Source of the DNA: Planctomycetia bacterium
GTDB lineage: Bacteria > Planctomycetota > Planctomycetia > Gemmatales > Gemmataceae
DNA length: 37,658 nt
Assembly: GCA_005799265.1 (NCBI GenBank)
Contig: SYHD01000033.1
Span: 1-37,658, forward strand
Direction of reading: 5' to 3'
Part shown: positions 1 through 7,873 of the stretch, piece after piece
Numbering within the stretch: position 1 is the first letter of the stretch
Layout: the number at the start of each line of letters is the position of its first letter
The notes under the pieces: generated by a model
Told to the model about the DNA's origin: nothing
The model's input: the letters and a program-made list of their open reading frames with translations, nothing else
Databases searched by the model: none
Translations under genes and position numbers: made by a program

Positions 1-1524
1 GACAAGTCGGTCAGCCTGCTCGACACGGCATGCGCCCGCATCTCGCTCGGCCAATCGGCGGTCCCGGCGTCGCTGGAGGAAACGCAGCGCGAAATCGAAT
101 ACACCAACGTCGAACTCAACATGCTCGAGCGCGAGGCCTCCGTCGGCGTCGAGCACTCCGAACGCCTCGGCGAGTTGAAGACGAAGCTCGCGGCCGACAA
201 GGACCGCCTCAAGGCGATCACCGAACGCTGGGGCGAGGAAAAGCGGCTCGCCAAGGAGATAAAGACCGAGCGTGGCAAGCTCGAAGCCCATGGCGAGGCC
301 AAGTTAGCCGGACGCGCAAGCGACGGAACCGGGGGGCCGACCAAGGCAGAGAGTCCCGCCAAGGCAGAGAAGAGTCTGTCCAAGGCCGAGAATCCGTCGC
401 TTGCGCGTCCGGCTAACGGCCTACTCTCGGAGGCCGATGAGACCGCGTGCCGGGCGAAACTCAAGGATTTGCAGAGTCAGCTCGCCAGTTTGCAAGGGGA
501 TGATCCGCTCGTGCAGCCGGTGGTCGATCGCAGCTCGGTTGCCGACGTCATCAGCGGCTGGACAGGTATTCCTGTCGGCAAGATGGTGCTCGATGAGATC
601 AAGACGGTCCTGAGCCTACACGAACGCATGGCCGAGCGCGTCGTCGGCCAGAACCACGCTCTCGAAGCGGTCGCCCAGCGTATCCGCACCGCCCGCGCCG
701 GCCTCGTCGATCCGCGCCGGCCGATCGGCGTATTTCTTCTGGTCGGTCCGTCCGGCGTCGGCAAAACCGAGACTGCCATGGCGCTTGCCGACGTCCTCTA
801 CGGCGGCGATCGCAACATGGTCGTCATCAACATGTCCGAGTACAAGGAGTCGTCCAAGATCTCCAATCTTACCGGCTCCGCGAAGGGCCTCGTCGGCTAC
901 GGCGAACCCGGCGCCCTCACCGAGCCCGTCCGCCGCAAGCCGTACAGTGTTGTCTTGCTCGACGAGGTCGAAAAGGCCCACACCGACGTGCAGGAGCTTT
1001 TCTACCAGGTATTCGACAAGGGTATGCTGCAAGACTCCTCCGGCAACGACATCGATTTCAAGAACACGATCATCCTGCTGACATCGAACGCCGGCACCGA
1101 CACGATCGCGAAGGCCTGTGCCAAGGGCCGCCCAGACCCCGTCAAGCTGCAAGAGACGTTGCGTCCCGATCTCCTGAAAGCGTTCAAGCCGGCGCTGTTG
1201 GGTCGCATGACGGTGGTGCCGTACTACACGCTCGACGATGCAACGCTACGCACGATCGTCAAGCTGCAGCTCGGCCGCATCGGGGCGCGCGTGACACAGA
1301 ACCACCGCGCGACGTTCGACTACGACGAGGGTGTGATTCAGGCGATCCTGAGCCGCTGCAAGGACGTGGAGAGCGGCGCCCGCAACGTCGATCACATCCT
1401 CACGGGCACGCTGTTGCCGGAGATCTCGCAGCAGTTCCTGACGCGGATGGCCGAGGGCGTGCCGATCACGAACGTGAACGTCGGCGTGACGGACAAGGGG
1501 AAGTTTACGTATGCGGTGAAGTAA
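1..1524 (+). CDS. tssH: T6SS sheath-recycling AAA+ ATPase TssH/ClpV, 5'-truncated by the window edge
   Basis: The reading frame is open from base 1. The first visible residues (DKSVSLLDTACARISL) match the end of the first AAA module of ClpV, so the start lies outside the window. A coiled-coil middle domain follows, then VISGWTGIPVGKM and the second AAA module with Walker A GPSGVGKT (about 745-768) and Walker B VVLLDEVEKAH (about 946-980). In the family, ClpV disassembles the contracted TssB/TssC sheath in the cytoplasm using ATP. The middle domain carries an extra low-complexity segment encoded by about 303-417, whose DNA is a perfect 25-bp inverted repeat around three KAE-type repeats. The T6SS sheath genes begin 12 kb downstream, so clpV is either the end of another T6SS operon or separated from it by inserted genes. 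The TssH-type sequence DKSVSLLDTACAR argues against ClpB or ClpA. Confidence 0.95.
   Translation, partial: DKSVSLLDTACARISLGQSAVPASLEETQREIEYTNVELNMLEREASVGVEHSERLGELKTKLAADKDRLKAITERWGEEKRLAKEIKTERGKLEAHGEAKLAGRASDGTGGPTKAESPAKAEKSLSKAENPSLARPANGLLSEADETACRAKLKDLQSQLASLQGDDPLVQPVVDRSSVADVISGWTGIPVGKMVLDEIKTVLSLHERMAERVVGQNHALEAVAQRIRTARAGLVDPRRPIGVFLLVGPSGVGKTETAMALADVLYGGDRNMVVINMSEYKESSKISNLTGSAKGLVGYGEPGALTEPVRRKPYSVVLLDEVEKAHTDVQELFYQVFDKGMLQDSSGNDIDFKNTIILLTSNAGTDTIAKACAKGRPDPVKLQETLRPDLLKAFKPALLGRMTVVPYYTLDDATLRTIVKLQLGRIGARVTQNHRATFDYDEGVIQAILSRCKDVESGARNVDHILTGTLLPEISQQFLTRMAEGVPITNVNVGVTDKGKFTYAVK
303..417. repeat. Perfect 25-bp inverted repeat inside the clpV coding region
   Basis: Arm 1 is 303-327 (begins GTTAGCCGGACGCGC) and arm 2 is 393-417, its exact reverse complement; the 65-nt loop holds three imperfect copies of a CCAAGGCAGAG-like unit. 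It is read through in frame and encodes a Gly/Ala/Ser/Lys-rich segment between the helices of the ClpV middle domain. It looks like a mobile palindromic element tolerated in a linker. Confidence 0.85.
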
Positions 1525-1538
1525 TTCTCCTCGTTCTC

Positions 1539-1569
1539 CTCGTTCCCAAGTTCCGCCTGGGAACGCGAG
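1539..1569. repeat. Short palindrome, CGTTCCCA type
   Basis: CGTTCCCA (1541-1548) and TGGGAACG (1558-1565) form a perfect 8-bp stem with a 9-nt loop, extended by CTC/GAG with a bulge. It lies between clpV and the oxidoreductase gene. A related copy lies at 2643-2675. It could fold as a transcript hairpin after clpV. Confidence 0.6.
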
Positions 1570-1595
1570 GGCTTTCAACAGCAAAGGACCCCAGC

Positions 1596-2633
1596 ATGCC
1601 GAAATCCATCCCTGTCGCCGTTGTCACCAACGCGGACGGAACGCATCTCGACAACTTTCTTCCCTCGCTGGCGAGTATCGACGAGGTCGAGAGTGTGGCC
1701 CTGGTCGATCCGTCAGGCGCCATTGAGGCGCTCGCCCGCAAGGCTTTGGGCAAGAAGCTGCGTGAAGTTCACAAGAATGCGGCCGACATGTACAAGAAGT
1801 TTCGGCCGGCGCTGGCGCTCGTCAGCCTGGAGCCTCGTCTCTCGCCGCCGGCCATCGATGCGGCGCTGGACGCGGGCTGCCATGTCCTGTCGGAGAAGCC
1901 GGGTTGCGTGCGCGCGGAGGATTTCGCGCCGCTGGTTCGCAAGGCGCAGACCGCGCATAAGAATCTGATGCTCGTCATGGCCAACCGCACGCACGCCCCG
2001 GTGCAGGAGGCGAGGCGCATTATTCAGAAGGGTTTGCTGGGCCGAATCTACGGTGTCGAAATCCACATTGTCGCCGATCAAACGCGCCTCACCAACAAGG
2101 CCTACCGAGACACCTGGCAATGCAGCCGGGCGCGCGGCGGCGGCGGGCACCTCGCCTGGTTCGGCATCATGTGGCTCGACATGGCCCTCTACATCACCGG
2201 CCTCAGGGTTGAAGCCGTCTCGGGTTTCACCGGCGTCGTGGGTGGACAGCCGATCGACGTCGAGGACGCGGCCGTCCTGTCCTTGAAGTTCAATCGCCGC
2301 TGCTTCGGCACGATGACGTCGGCATACTATCTGGATCGCGGCGTGCAATCGCACATCCAGATCTGGGGCGAACACGGCTGGCTGAAGCTGGCGACCGTGG
2401 AAGAGCAACCCTTGCAATGGTACACGACGCGCAACGTCAAGGAGCCGCGCGTTCAGGAATTTGCTTACAAGCGCGGCGAGCGCGGCTACACGCCGTTCCT
2501 GCGCGCCGCAGTGAGAGCGAGCGCCGGATTGGGAGACCCGCCCATGACTGCCGACGAGTGCCTGCACCTGGTTCAAGCGGTCTACGGTTTTTATCGGGCG
2601 GCACAGACGGACCGGGTGCAGACGCTGAAATGA
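1596..2633 (+). CDS. Gfo/Idh/MocA-family NAD(P)-dependent oxidoreductase
   Basis: A 345-residue protein, the usual family length. It has an N-terminal Rossmann-like half, the SEKP motif (EKP at about residues 100-102) typical of the family, and a C-terminal half matching the Gfo/Idh/MocA substrate domain (RARGGGGHLAWFGIMWLDMA, then VEDAAVLSLKF). Members oxidise or reduce sugars, inositols and related polyols in the cytoplasm; the substrate here cannot be told. The N-terminal dinucleotide loop (VVTNADGTHL) departs from the usual GxGxxG, so cofactor binding may differ. AAAGGA about 10 bases ahead of the ATG is a fair ribosome site. It lies between clpV and a convergent hydrolase gene, with no visible tie to secretion. 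Confidence 0.85.
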   Translation: MPKSIPVAVVTNADGTHLDNFLPSLASIDEVESVALVDPSGAIEALARKALGKKLREVHKNAADMYKKFRPALALVSLEPRLSPPAIDAALDAGCHVLSEKPGCVRAEDFAPLVRKAQTAHKNLMLVMANRTHAPVQEARRIIQKGLLGRIYGVEIHIVADQTRLTNKAYRDTWQCSRARGGGGHLAWFGIMWLDMALYITGLRVEAVSGFTGVVGGQPIDVEDAAVLSLKFNRRCFGTMTSAYYLDRGVQSHIQIWGEHGWLKLATVEEQPLQWYTTRNVKEPRVQEFAYKRGERGYTPFLRAAVRASAGLGDPPMTADECLHLVQAVYGFYRAAQTDRVQTLK

Positions 2634-2642
2634 CTCTTTCTC

Positions 2643-2675
2643 CTCGTTCCCAAGCGGAGCTTGCTTGGAAGCGAG
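2643..2675. repeat. Palindrome between convergent genes, possible bidirectional terminator
   Basis: CTCGTTCCCAAGC (2643-2655) pairs with GCTTGGAAGCGAG (2663-2675) over a 7-nt loop, about 11 of 13 positions. It is the second CGTTCCCA-type copy in the window and fills the 52-bp gap between the oxidoreductase and the convergent hydrolase, where a two-way terminator would be expected. No strong T-run follows. Confidence 0.5.
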
Positions 2676-2685
2676 GGACCGCTGG

Positions 2686-4689
2686 TCATTTTCGCCTTAG
2701 GTTCTGCTTCACTCCCGCAAGATCATAGATCGCTGTCGTGCGCTCGAACGCCTTGTCGTTCGCGTTGACGAGCGTCAGCGGCCTGGGCGCCACCAGGCCC
2801 AGAGCGTCCGGGATGTCGAGGACACGCAGCACGTTGATAAAGATTGGGCCGCTCTTGTGCGAACTCGGCGGAGCGATGGCCGCGACCTCCGTGATGGCCG
2901 GCTCGAACAAGGCGGCGTAGGCGGCGAGGATGCCGGCATGTCCGCGGCCGAGCACTTTCACCCCCTTCGTTCGCTCCAGCCAGCGCGCCGTGGCGGCGAT
3001 GTCCCAGACGCGCCCCTCGTCCACGGTTCGGCCCAGGAGCGCATGCGCGCGCGGCACGAAGTTGATCGGCGATTGCCGGGTGAAGCGATTCGGACCACTG
3101 CCACGCGGGGCAAGTAGTACTACCGCGGCGTCCTCGGTGAACGTTTTGGCCCAGTTCGGCACGTCGGGCAGATCCTCCTCCTCATTTAAGACGATCAGCA
3201 CCACGGGCTTCTCGCGCGGTTCACCTTGCGTGTCGAGACCGTGCAGTTTCAAGGTCGTTTCGATGCCGATTTCGGTCGTGCGCGTCTGCGGTCGGTCCTC
3301 GAGCGGCAGGTCCTTGAACTTGAAGACGCCGGGCGTGGGAACACGATCCGAGACGGGGATTCGGTCGGGAAAGCGGCGAAACGACTGCGCGCGCAGACTC
3401 TTGAGCATGCCTTGCCTCCACATGTCGAATCCCTGGGCCGTCGGCAACTTCACCTCGACGCGCGGCACGAATGATTCGTCGATCTTGAGGTTGCGCGCAT
3501 CGCTTGGAAAATCCTTGTCATCGGGGAAGACACGCAGGTGCTCCTCGGGGATGCGCTCGAAGACAGCGTCGAGTACCTTGCGCTGGCCGAGCCCGTTGTG
3601 TTTGTTGAGCCAGCGAAAAATCGCGACGCGCGAGTCGGGCCGGTACGCATGCGCGCCGGGCGGACCCTGACTGACAAACTCGCCGAGCAGATCGGCTTTG
3701 CCGTGCATTTCGTAAAGCGTGCGCAACCGAGCCATGATGCGCCGATTGGCGGCCATCGGAAAGCCGACGTCGTCATGGCTGTTGACGACCAGCAATGGCC
3801 GCGGCGCGATCAGAGCGGCGATGGTCGTGAACTCCCAGCCGTAGATGTTGTACGGCAACTGGCAATCGCAATGGATCGCCATCAGCCGATTGGTGATGTT
3901 GCTTTCGAGATCGGTCATGCCCGACGCGGGGATGGCACACGTGACGCGCTCGTCCACGGCGGCGACGTAGAAGGTCATTGATCCGCCGCCGGAAAGCCCC
4001 GTCGCCGAGATGCGCGTGGCATCGACGTCGGGCCGGCTGACGAGATAATCGATCGCGCGGATGCCGTTCCAGGTTTCGAGCCCGGCCATCGTGAAGCCCG
4101 TGCACAGCCACCACCAGCTTTCATCGCGATACAGGCCGTGATGCGAGCGGCCCGGCAATTCGCCGCGCTCGATGGTGTCGAGGATGAGACAGACGTAGCC
4201 GTTCGAGGCGAACCACATGCCGTGGTCCTGCATGAAGGCCTTGTGTCCGTTGCGACCGCGATTGTAGTGTCCCATGAAGAGGACGACGGCGGGGAGTTTG
4301 CCGTCGCTCTTCTTGGGCCGATACAGATTGCCGGTGACATAGAGCCCCGGCCGACTCTGGAAGTGGAGCTTCTCGATGACGAACGCGTCGCGTTCCAGCG
4401 TGCCGGTAACCGTGGCTTTGAGCGGCGTCTTCTCCGGCAGCGGCCACAGTCCGAGCATTTCGAGGAATTCCCGTTTGAGCCGCGGCCGGCGTGCTTGCCA
4501 TTCGTCGAGCGTCCTGGCGCCGTCCAAGACGCGCTGGCTCAGCTTGGCCGTCTCGTGGGCCAGGTACTTCTCCATGACGACGTCGCCGCGCGTCAGTGGC
4601 GGACCTTGGCAGCGTGCGAGTGCAGGAGTCAGCACGATCGACAAGGCGATTGCCAAGAAGTACGAAGATGCAAATCGCTGAGGATTCAT
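2686..4689 (-). CDS. Secreted tandem alpha/beta-hydrolase, acetylxylan-esterase/dienelactone-hydrolase-like
   Basis: About 667 residues. The N-terminus is a signal peptide (MNPQRFASSYFLAIALSIVL, then TPALARCQG), so the protein is exported. The first half is an alpha/beta hydrolase: oxyanion region VVLFMGHYNRG, nucleophile elbow GLSGGGS (Ser near 233), candidate acid in NSHDDVGF and candidate His in GAHAYRP. The second half repeats the fold, with GRGHAGILAAYAALFEP where an elbow should be and a VAPRPLTLVNANDKAF segment, but the serine is missing, so it is probably a non-catalytic duplicate. The substrate is unknown; related proteins deacetylate plant polysaccharides. The start at 4689 is preferred over 4695 because AAGGAG then lies 7 bases away rather than one. 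Confidence 0.8.
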   Translation of the reverse strand: MNPQRFASSYFLAIALSIVLTPALARCQGPPLTRGDVVMEKYLAHETAKLSQRVLDGARTLDEWQARRPRLKREFLEMLGLWPLPEKTPLKATVTGTLERDAFVIEKLHFQSRPGLYVTGNLYRPKKSDGKLPAVVLFMGHYNRGRNGHKAFMQDHGMWFASNGYVCLILDTIERGELPGRSHHGLYRDESWWWLCTGFTMAGLETWNGIRAIDYLVSRPDVDATRISATGLSGGGSMTFYVAAVDERVTCAIPASGMTDLESNITNRLMAIHCDCQLPYNIYGWEFTTIAALIAPRPLLVVNSHDDVGFPMAANRRIMARLRTLYEMHGKADLLGEFVSQGPPGAHAYRPDSRVAIFRWLNKHNGLGQRKVLDAVFERIPEEHLRVFPDDKDFPSDARNLKIDESFVPRVEVKLPTAQGFDMWRQGMLKSLRAQSFRRFPDRIPVSDRVPTPGVFKFKDLPLEDRPQTRTTEIGIETTLKLHGLDTQGEPREKPVVLIVLNEEEDLPDVPNWAKTFTEDAAVVLLAPRGSGPNRFTRQSPINFVPRAHALLGRTVDEGRVWDIAATARWLERTKGVKVLGRGHAGILAAYAALFEPAITEVAAIAPPSSHKSGPIFINVLRVLDIPDALGLVAPRPLTLVNANDKAFERTTAIYDLAGVKQNLRRK

Positions 4690-4743
4690 GAGCATTCTCC
4701 TTCAACCCCGCGCACTGGAGACGGTTCCCGCCGGCACGACACT

Positions 4744-6618
4744 TCAAGGCAACACCTGAGCCACCAGCCGCGACGGCAACGCCTTCGTCCGATACACGCG
4801 CTGCGTCGCTTTCTGGAAATCGCTCTCCTTGGCGGTGATCGTGTCCACAAACGTCTGCGGGTTGCGGTCCACGAGCGGGAACCAACTGCTGTGGACCTGC
4901 ACCATGATCTTGTGGCCGGCGCGGAAGGTATGGCAAACGTCGGGCAGCGTGAACTCGATGGCGGCGAGCTTCCCTGGCGTGAACGGTTCCGGCTTCTCGA
5001 AGCTATTGCGAAATCGGCCGCGCATCACTTCGCCGCGCACCAGTTGCTGATAGCCGCCCAGGCGCACGCCGGTTGGGTTCGGGTTCGGGTCAGCATGATC
5101 GTTGGGATACACGTCGATGACTTTCACGATCCAGTCCGAATCGGTCCCAGTTGTTGAGACATTCAGATCCGCCAGAATCGGCCCAGCGAGCGTCACGTCC
5201 TTTTTCAGCACGTCGGTTTCATAAACGAGCACGTCCGGCCGGCGCGAGGCGAAACGCTGATCGGCGCACATGAACTCGACTTGCATCCCGGGGCCGATCT
5301 TTTCGACGTGGGGAACTGGCCGGGCGGGGTCACTGACATACTCGTCATATGCAAAATCGGCGGGTGGCGGCTCGATCGCGAGCCGGCCCTTGGCGTGAAA
5401 ATGCAGCGTCAACGGCTGCGTGTTCTTCGGCGGCCAAGTCGCGTATGCCGTCCACTTGTTCGTTCCGGTCTCGAAGATCCAGGCCTTCGCGGGTTTGAAC
5501 ATCCCTTTGCCTTTGAGATGATACTCGAAGAATGGCAACTCGATCTTCTCCCGAAAGAAGACGGCGGTCTTGGCGTCGAACGAGACGGGACCGAGCGAAG
5601 CGCCGTCGTTTTGGCCGCCGTTCCAGCCGCCATGAATCCACGGCCCCATGACCAGGAAGTTGTTCGCATTCTGGCTGTCGGCCTCGAGTCGCTGGTGCGT
5701 CTGAATCGCACCGAAGAGATTCTCGGCGTCGAACCAGCCGCCGACCGTCATCACTGCGGGCTTGATGTTTTTCAGATGCGGGCGCAGGTTACGCGCTTTC
5801 CAGAACGCGTCGTAGGTGTTGTGCTTCATCAGCTTGTTCCAGAATGGAACTTCGCCCTTGAAATACTTGGCATCCACATTGGCGAGCGGGCCCAAACGCA
5901 AGAAGAAATCGTAGGCGTCCGGCGAGCCATAGTCGAACTTGCTGAAGAGCGGCTCCTTGACGAGTTGCGGCCGGGGCTTGCCGATGGACGGCATGTAGTA
6001 GAAGGCATGAGCGAGGTACAGCGCACCATTGTGGCGCCAATCGTCTCCCATGAACCAGTCGACGATGGGCGCCTGGGGCGAGGCGGCCTTGATGGCTGGG
6101 TGGGCGTCGATCATCCCCGCTGCCACGTAGAAGCCGCGATATGAGGTGCCGTACAACCCGACCTTGCCGTTGTGGTTGGGCACGTTCTTCAGGAGCCAGT
6201 CGATCGTGTCGTACGTGTCACTGCTTTCGTCGATGTCCTGCGGCGTCTTTTTGACGGGATTGTGCGGCCGCATGTTGACGAACGTTCCTTCCGACATCCA
6301 TCGGCCGCGCACGTCCTGGTAGACGAAGATGTATCCTTCCTTGGCGAAAAGCGGCGAGGGACCGAGATTCGCATGGACCTGATCGACGCCGTAGGGTCGT
6401 AGGCCGGACTGCGTGCGGATCATCAAGATGGGGTACTTTTGAGCGGTGTCCTTGGGCACGTAGACCGCGGTGAAGAGCTTGGCTCCGTCGCGCATCGGGA
6501 TCTTGTACTCGTGCTTGGTGTAATGGGCCTTGACGTAGTCGACGCCCTGGCCGCGCAATGGGTGCGTATGCGCTTGCGACAGCACGAGGGCAAGGAGTGG
6601 GAGCGCAAGTTTTTTCAT
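4744..6618 (-). CDS. Secreted CocE/NonD-family hydrolase (X-Pro dipeptidyl-peptidase S15-like)
   Basis: About 624 residues with signal peptide MKKLALPLLALVLSQAH. The N-terminal catalytic domain has IPMRDGAKLFTAVYVP, the oxyanion region YQDVRGRWMSEG, nucleophile elbow GLYGTSYRGF (Ser near 159), an Asp in VGGWFDAENLFG and a His in MGPWIHGGW, all in the CocE/NonD order. The C-terminal part (about 390-620) is the jelly-roll domain of the family, with DWIVKVIDVYPND and the closing IMVQVHSSWFP region. The family cleaves esters, amides or X-Pro peptides; the substrate is unknown. ATG 6618 has GGTGAG just upstream; an in-frame GTG at 6627 is the alternative. It lies 54 bp upstream of the other secreted hydrolase on the same strand, so the two probably form an operon. 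Confidence 0.88.
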   Translation of the reverse strand: MKKLALPLLALVLSQAHTHPLRGQGVDYVKAHYTKHEYKIPMRDGAKLFTAVYVPKDTAQKYPILMIRTQSGLRPYGVDQVHANLGPSPLFAKEGYIFVYQDVRGRWMSEGTFVNMRPHNPVKKTPQDIDESSDTYDTIDWLLKNVPNHNGKVGLYGTSYRGFYVAAGMIDAHPAIKAASPQAPIVDWFMGDDWRHNGALYLAHAFYYMPSIGKPRPQLVKEPLFSKFDYGSPDAYDFFLRLGPLANVDAKYFKGEVPFWNKLMKHNTYDAFWKARNLRPHLKNIKPAVMTVGGWFDAENLFGAIQTHQRLEADSQNANNFLVMGPWIHGGWNGGQNDGASLGPVSFDAKTAVFFREKIELPFFEYHLKGKGMFKPAKAWIFETGTNKWTAYATWPPKNTQPLTLHFHAKGRLAIEPPPADFAYDEYVSDPARPVPHVEKIGPGMQVEFMCADQRFASRRPDVLVYETDVLKKDVTLAGPILADLNVSTTGTDSDWIVKVIDVYPNDHADPNPNPTGVRLGGYQQLVRGEVMRGRFRNSFEKPEPFTPGKLAAIEFTLPDVCHTFRAGHKIMVQVHSSWFPLVDRNPQTFVDTITAKESDFQKATQRVYRTKALPSRLVAQVLP

Positions 6619-6740
6619 CGGACTCACCAGATATTGCCGCGTGCGGCTTGGCGCTCGCGTGTTGGCTTCCGAAATCAGGAAGTTATCTGCATAGTGTACG
6701 CATGGGGTTCGCTGGTCGCTTGGTCTTGTAGAATGCCATC

Positions 6741-7217
6741 ATGGAAACCTCCTCCGATGAAGCGACCGCGTACCATGAAGCGGGCCACGCGGTGCTGGCG
6801 TTGATCTTGGGCCGGCCGGTGCGCTGCGTTACCATCGTCGCCGATCGCGAATCCCTGGGTGTCTGCGAGTTTGGCAAGGGCGTGTTTCGACCCTCCGAAG
6901 ATTGGCTCGAACGCGAAATCCTCATCGCCTTGGGAGGCCTTGCCGCCGAGGCGCGGTTCACGGGAAATTATTCCTGGGACGCTGCGGCCAAAGACCAGAA
7001 ATACGTGCGACGTCTGGCCGAGCAGCGGGCGGGCGAACGCCGCGCCGAAAGATTGCAACGTCGGCTGCTCACCAAAGCCGAGCATCTTCTTGACGACGAA
7101 GGACACTGGCACGCCGTCGAACTCATCGCCGCCGAGTTGCTGCGTCACCGCGAGATCAGCGGTCGAACCGTCCGGCATTTGTTTGAGAGGGCATGCCAGG
7201 AAGCGACCGATGGCTAA
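6741..7217 (+). CDS. Stand-alone FtsH-type (M41-like) zinc metallopeptidase domain protein
   Basis: A 158-residue protein carrying the zinc-peptidase motif HEAGH at residues 12-16. The segment IALGGLAAEARFTGNYSWDAAAKDQ resembles the FtsH helix that supplies the third zinc ligand, probably Asp85 here. There is no AAA+ domain and no membrane segment, so it is a soluble peptidase-like domain without an unfoldase. Whether it is active or what it cleaves is not known. Its stop codon overlaps the next gene (ATGGCTAA at 7210-7217), which suggests translational coupling with the DTW protein. No Shine-Dalgarno is visible; a TAGAAT box at 6729-6734 is so close to the ATG that a near-leaderless transcript is possible. 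Confidence 0.8.
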   Translation: METSSDEATAYHEAGHAVLALILGRPVRCVTIVADRESLGVCEFGKGVFRPSEDWLEREILIALGGLAAEARFTGNYSWDAAAKDQKYVRRLAEQRAGERRAERLQRRLLTKAEHLLDDEGHWHAVELIAAELLRHREISGRTVRHLFERACQEATDG

Positions 7218-7845
7218 TGTGCAGACGGACGATGACACAGCCCGCTGGAGTTGCGTGGCCTGCCGGCAGCGGCGGGACGAATGCGTCTGCGCCTTCGCGC
7301 CGCGACTGAACATGTCGACGCGTCTGATCGTCATCATCCACGCGAAGGAATGGCGCCGCACGACCAACACCGGACATTTCGCACGCCTGGCAGTCAAGGA
7401 CGCGGAGGTCCGGTTGCACGGCTCGCCGAAATTTCTCGTGAACAGCGCGGGCGTCGAAGCCGCCTCGCCCTCCACGCTGGTGCTGTTTCCTGGCCGAGGT
7501 GCGCATCCGCTCAACGCTGAAACCATCGCCTCGTTGCAACGGCCGTTGACGCTCCTGGTCCCCGACGGCAACTGGAATCAGGCTAAGCACATGATGCGCC
7601 GGCTACCCATGTTGCGGCATGCACGTCCCGTTCGGCTAGCAACGCCGAGTCTCGACCTCAGCGCGCTGCGGCGCAATCGCTGCGCCGGCCGCACGTCCAC
7701 GTTCGAGGCGATCGCGCAGGCACTCGGAATACTGGAGGGACGCGCGGTCGAAGATGAACTGCTGAAGTTTTTTCGCAAGATCCTCGAACGCATCACGCAC
7801 AATTCGAGGAGAGGGAAAAGACATATCGTGAAAAATCGGCATTGA
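7210..7845 (+). CDS. DTW-domain protein, probable tRNA-uridine aminocarboxypropyltransferase
   Basis: A 211-residue protein. It has a likely zinc site of four cysteines (CVACRQRRDECVC, residues 15-27), then the DTW-domain segments KEWRRTTNTG, LFPGRGA, LLVPDGNWNQAKHM (the Asp and Trp of the name at about 119 and 122) and RTSTFEAIAQAL. The family (TapT in E. coli, DTWD1/2 in humans) transfers the 3-amino-3-carboxypropyl group of S-adenosylmethionine to tRNA uridine. The ATG at 7210 overlaps the stop of the upstream peptidase gene by 8 bases. The C-terminus is basic (RRGKRHIVKNRH), which would suit RNA binding. It converges on the histidine kinase gene 28 bp away. Confidence 0.85.
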   Translation: MANVQTDDDTARWSCVACRQRRDECVCAFAPRLNMSTRLIVIIHAKEWRRTTNTGHFARLAVKDAEVRLHGSPKFLVNSAGVEAASPSTLVLFPGRGAHPLNAETIASLQRPLTLLVPDGNWNQAKHMMRRLPMLRHARPVRLATPSLDLSALRRNRCAGRTSTFEAIAQALGILEGRAVEDELLKFFRKILERITHNSRRGKRHIVKNRH

Positions 7846-7873
7846 GCCCCAAGCCAGTCGCAGCGGATCCTCG

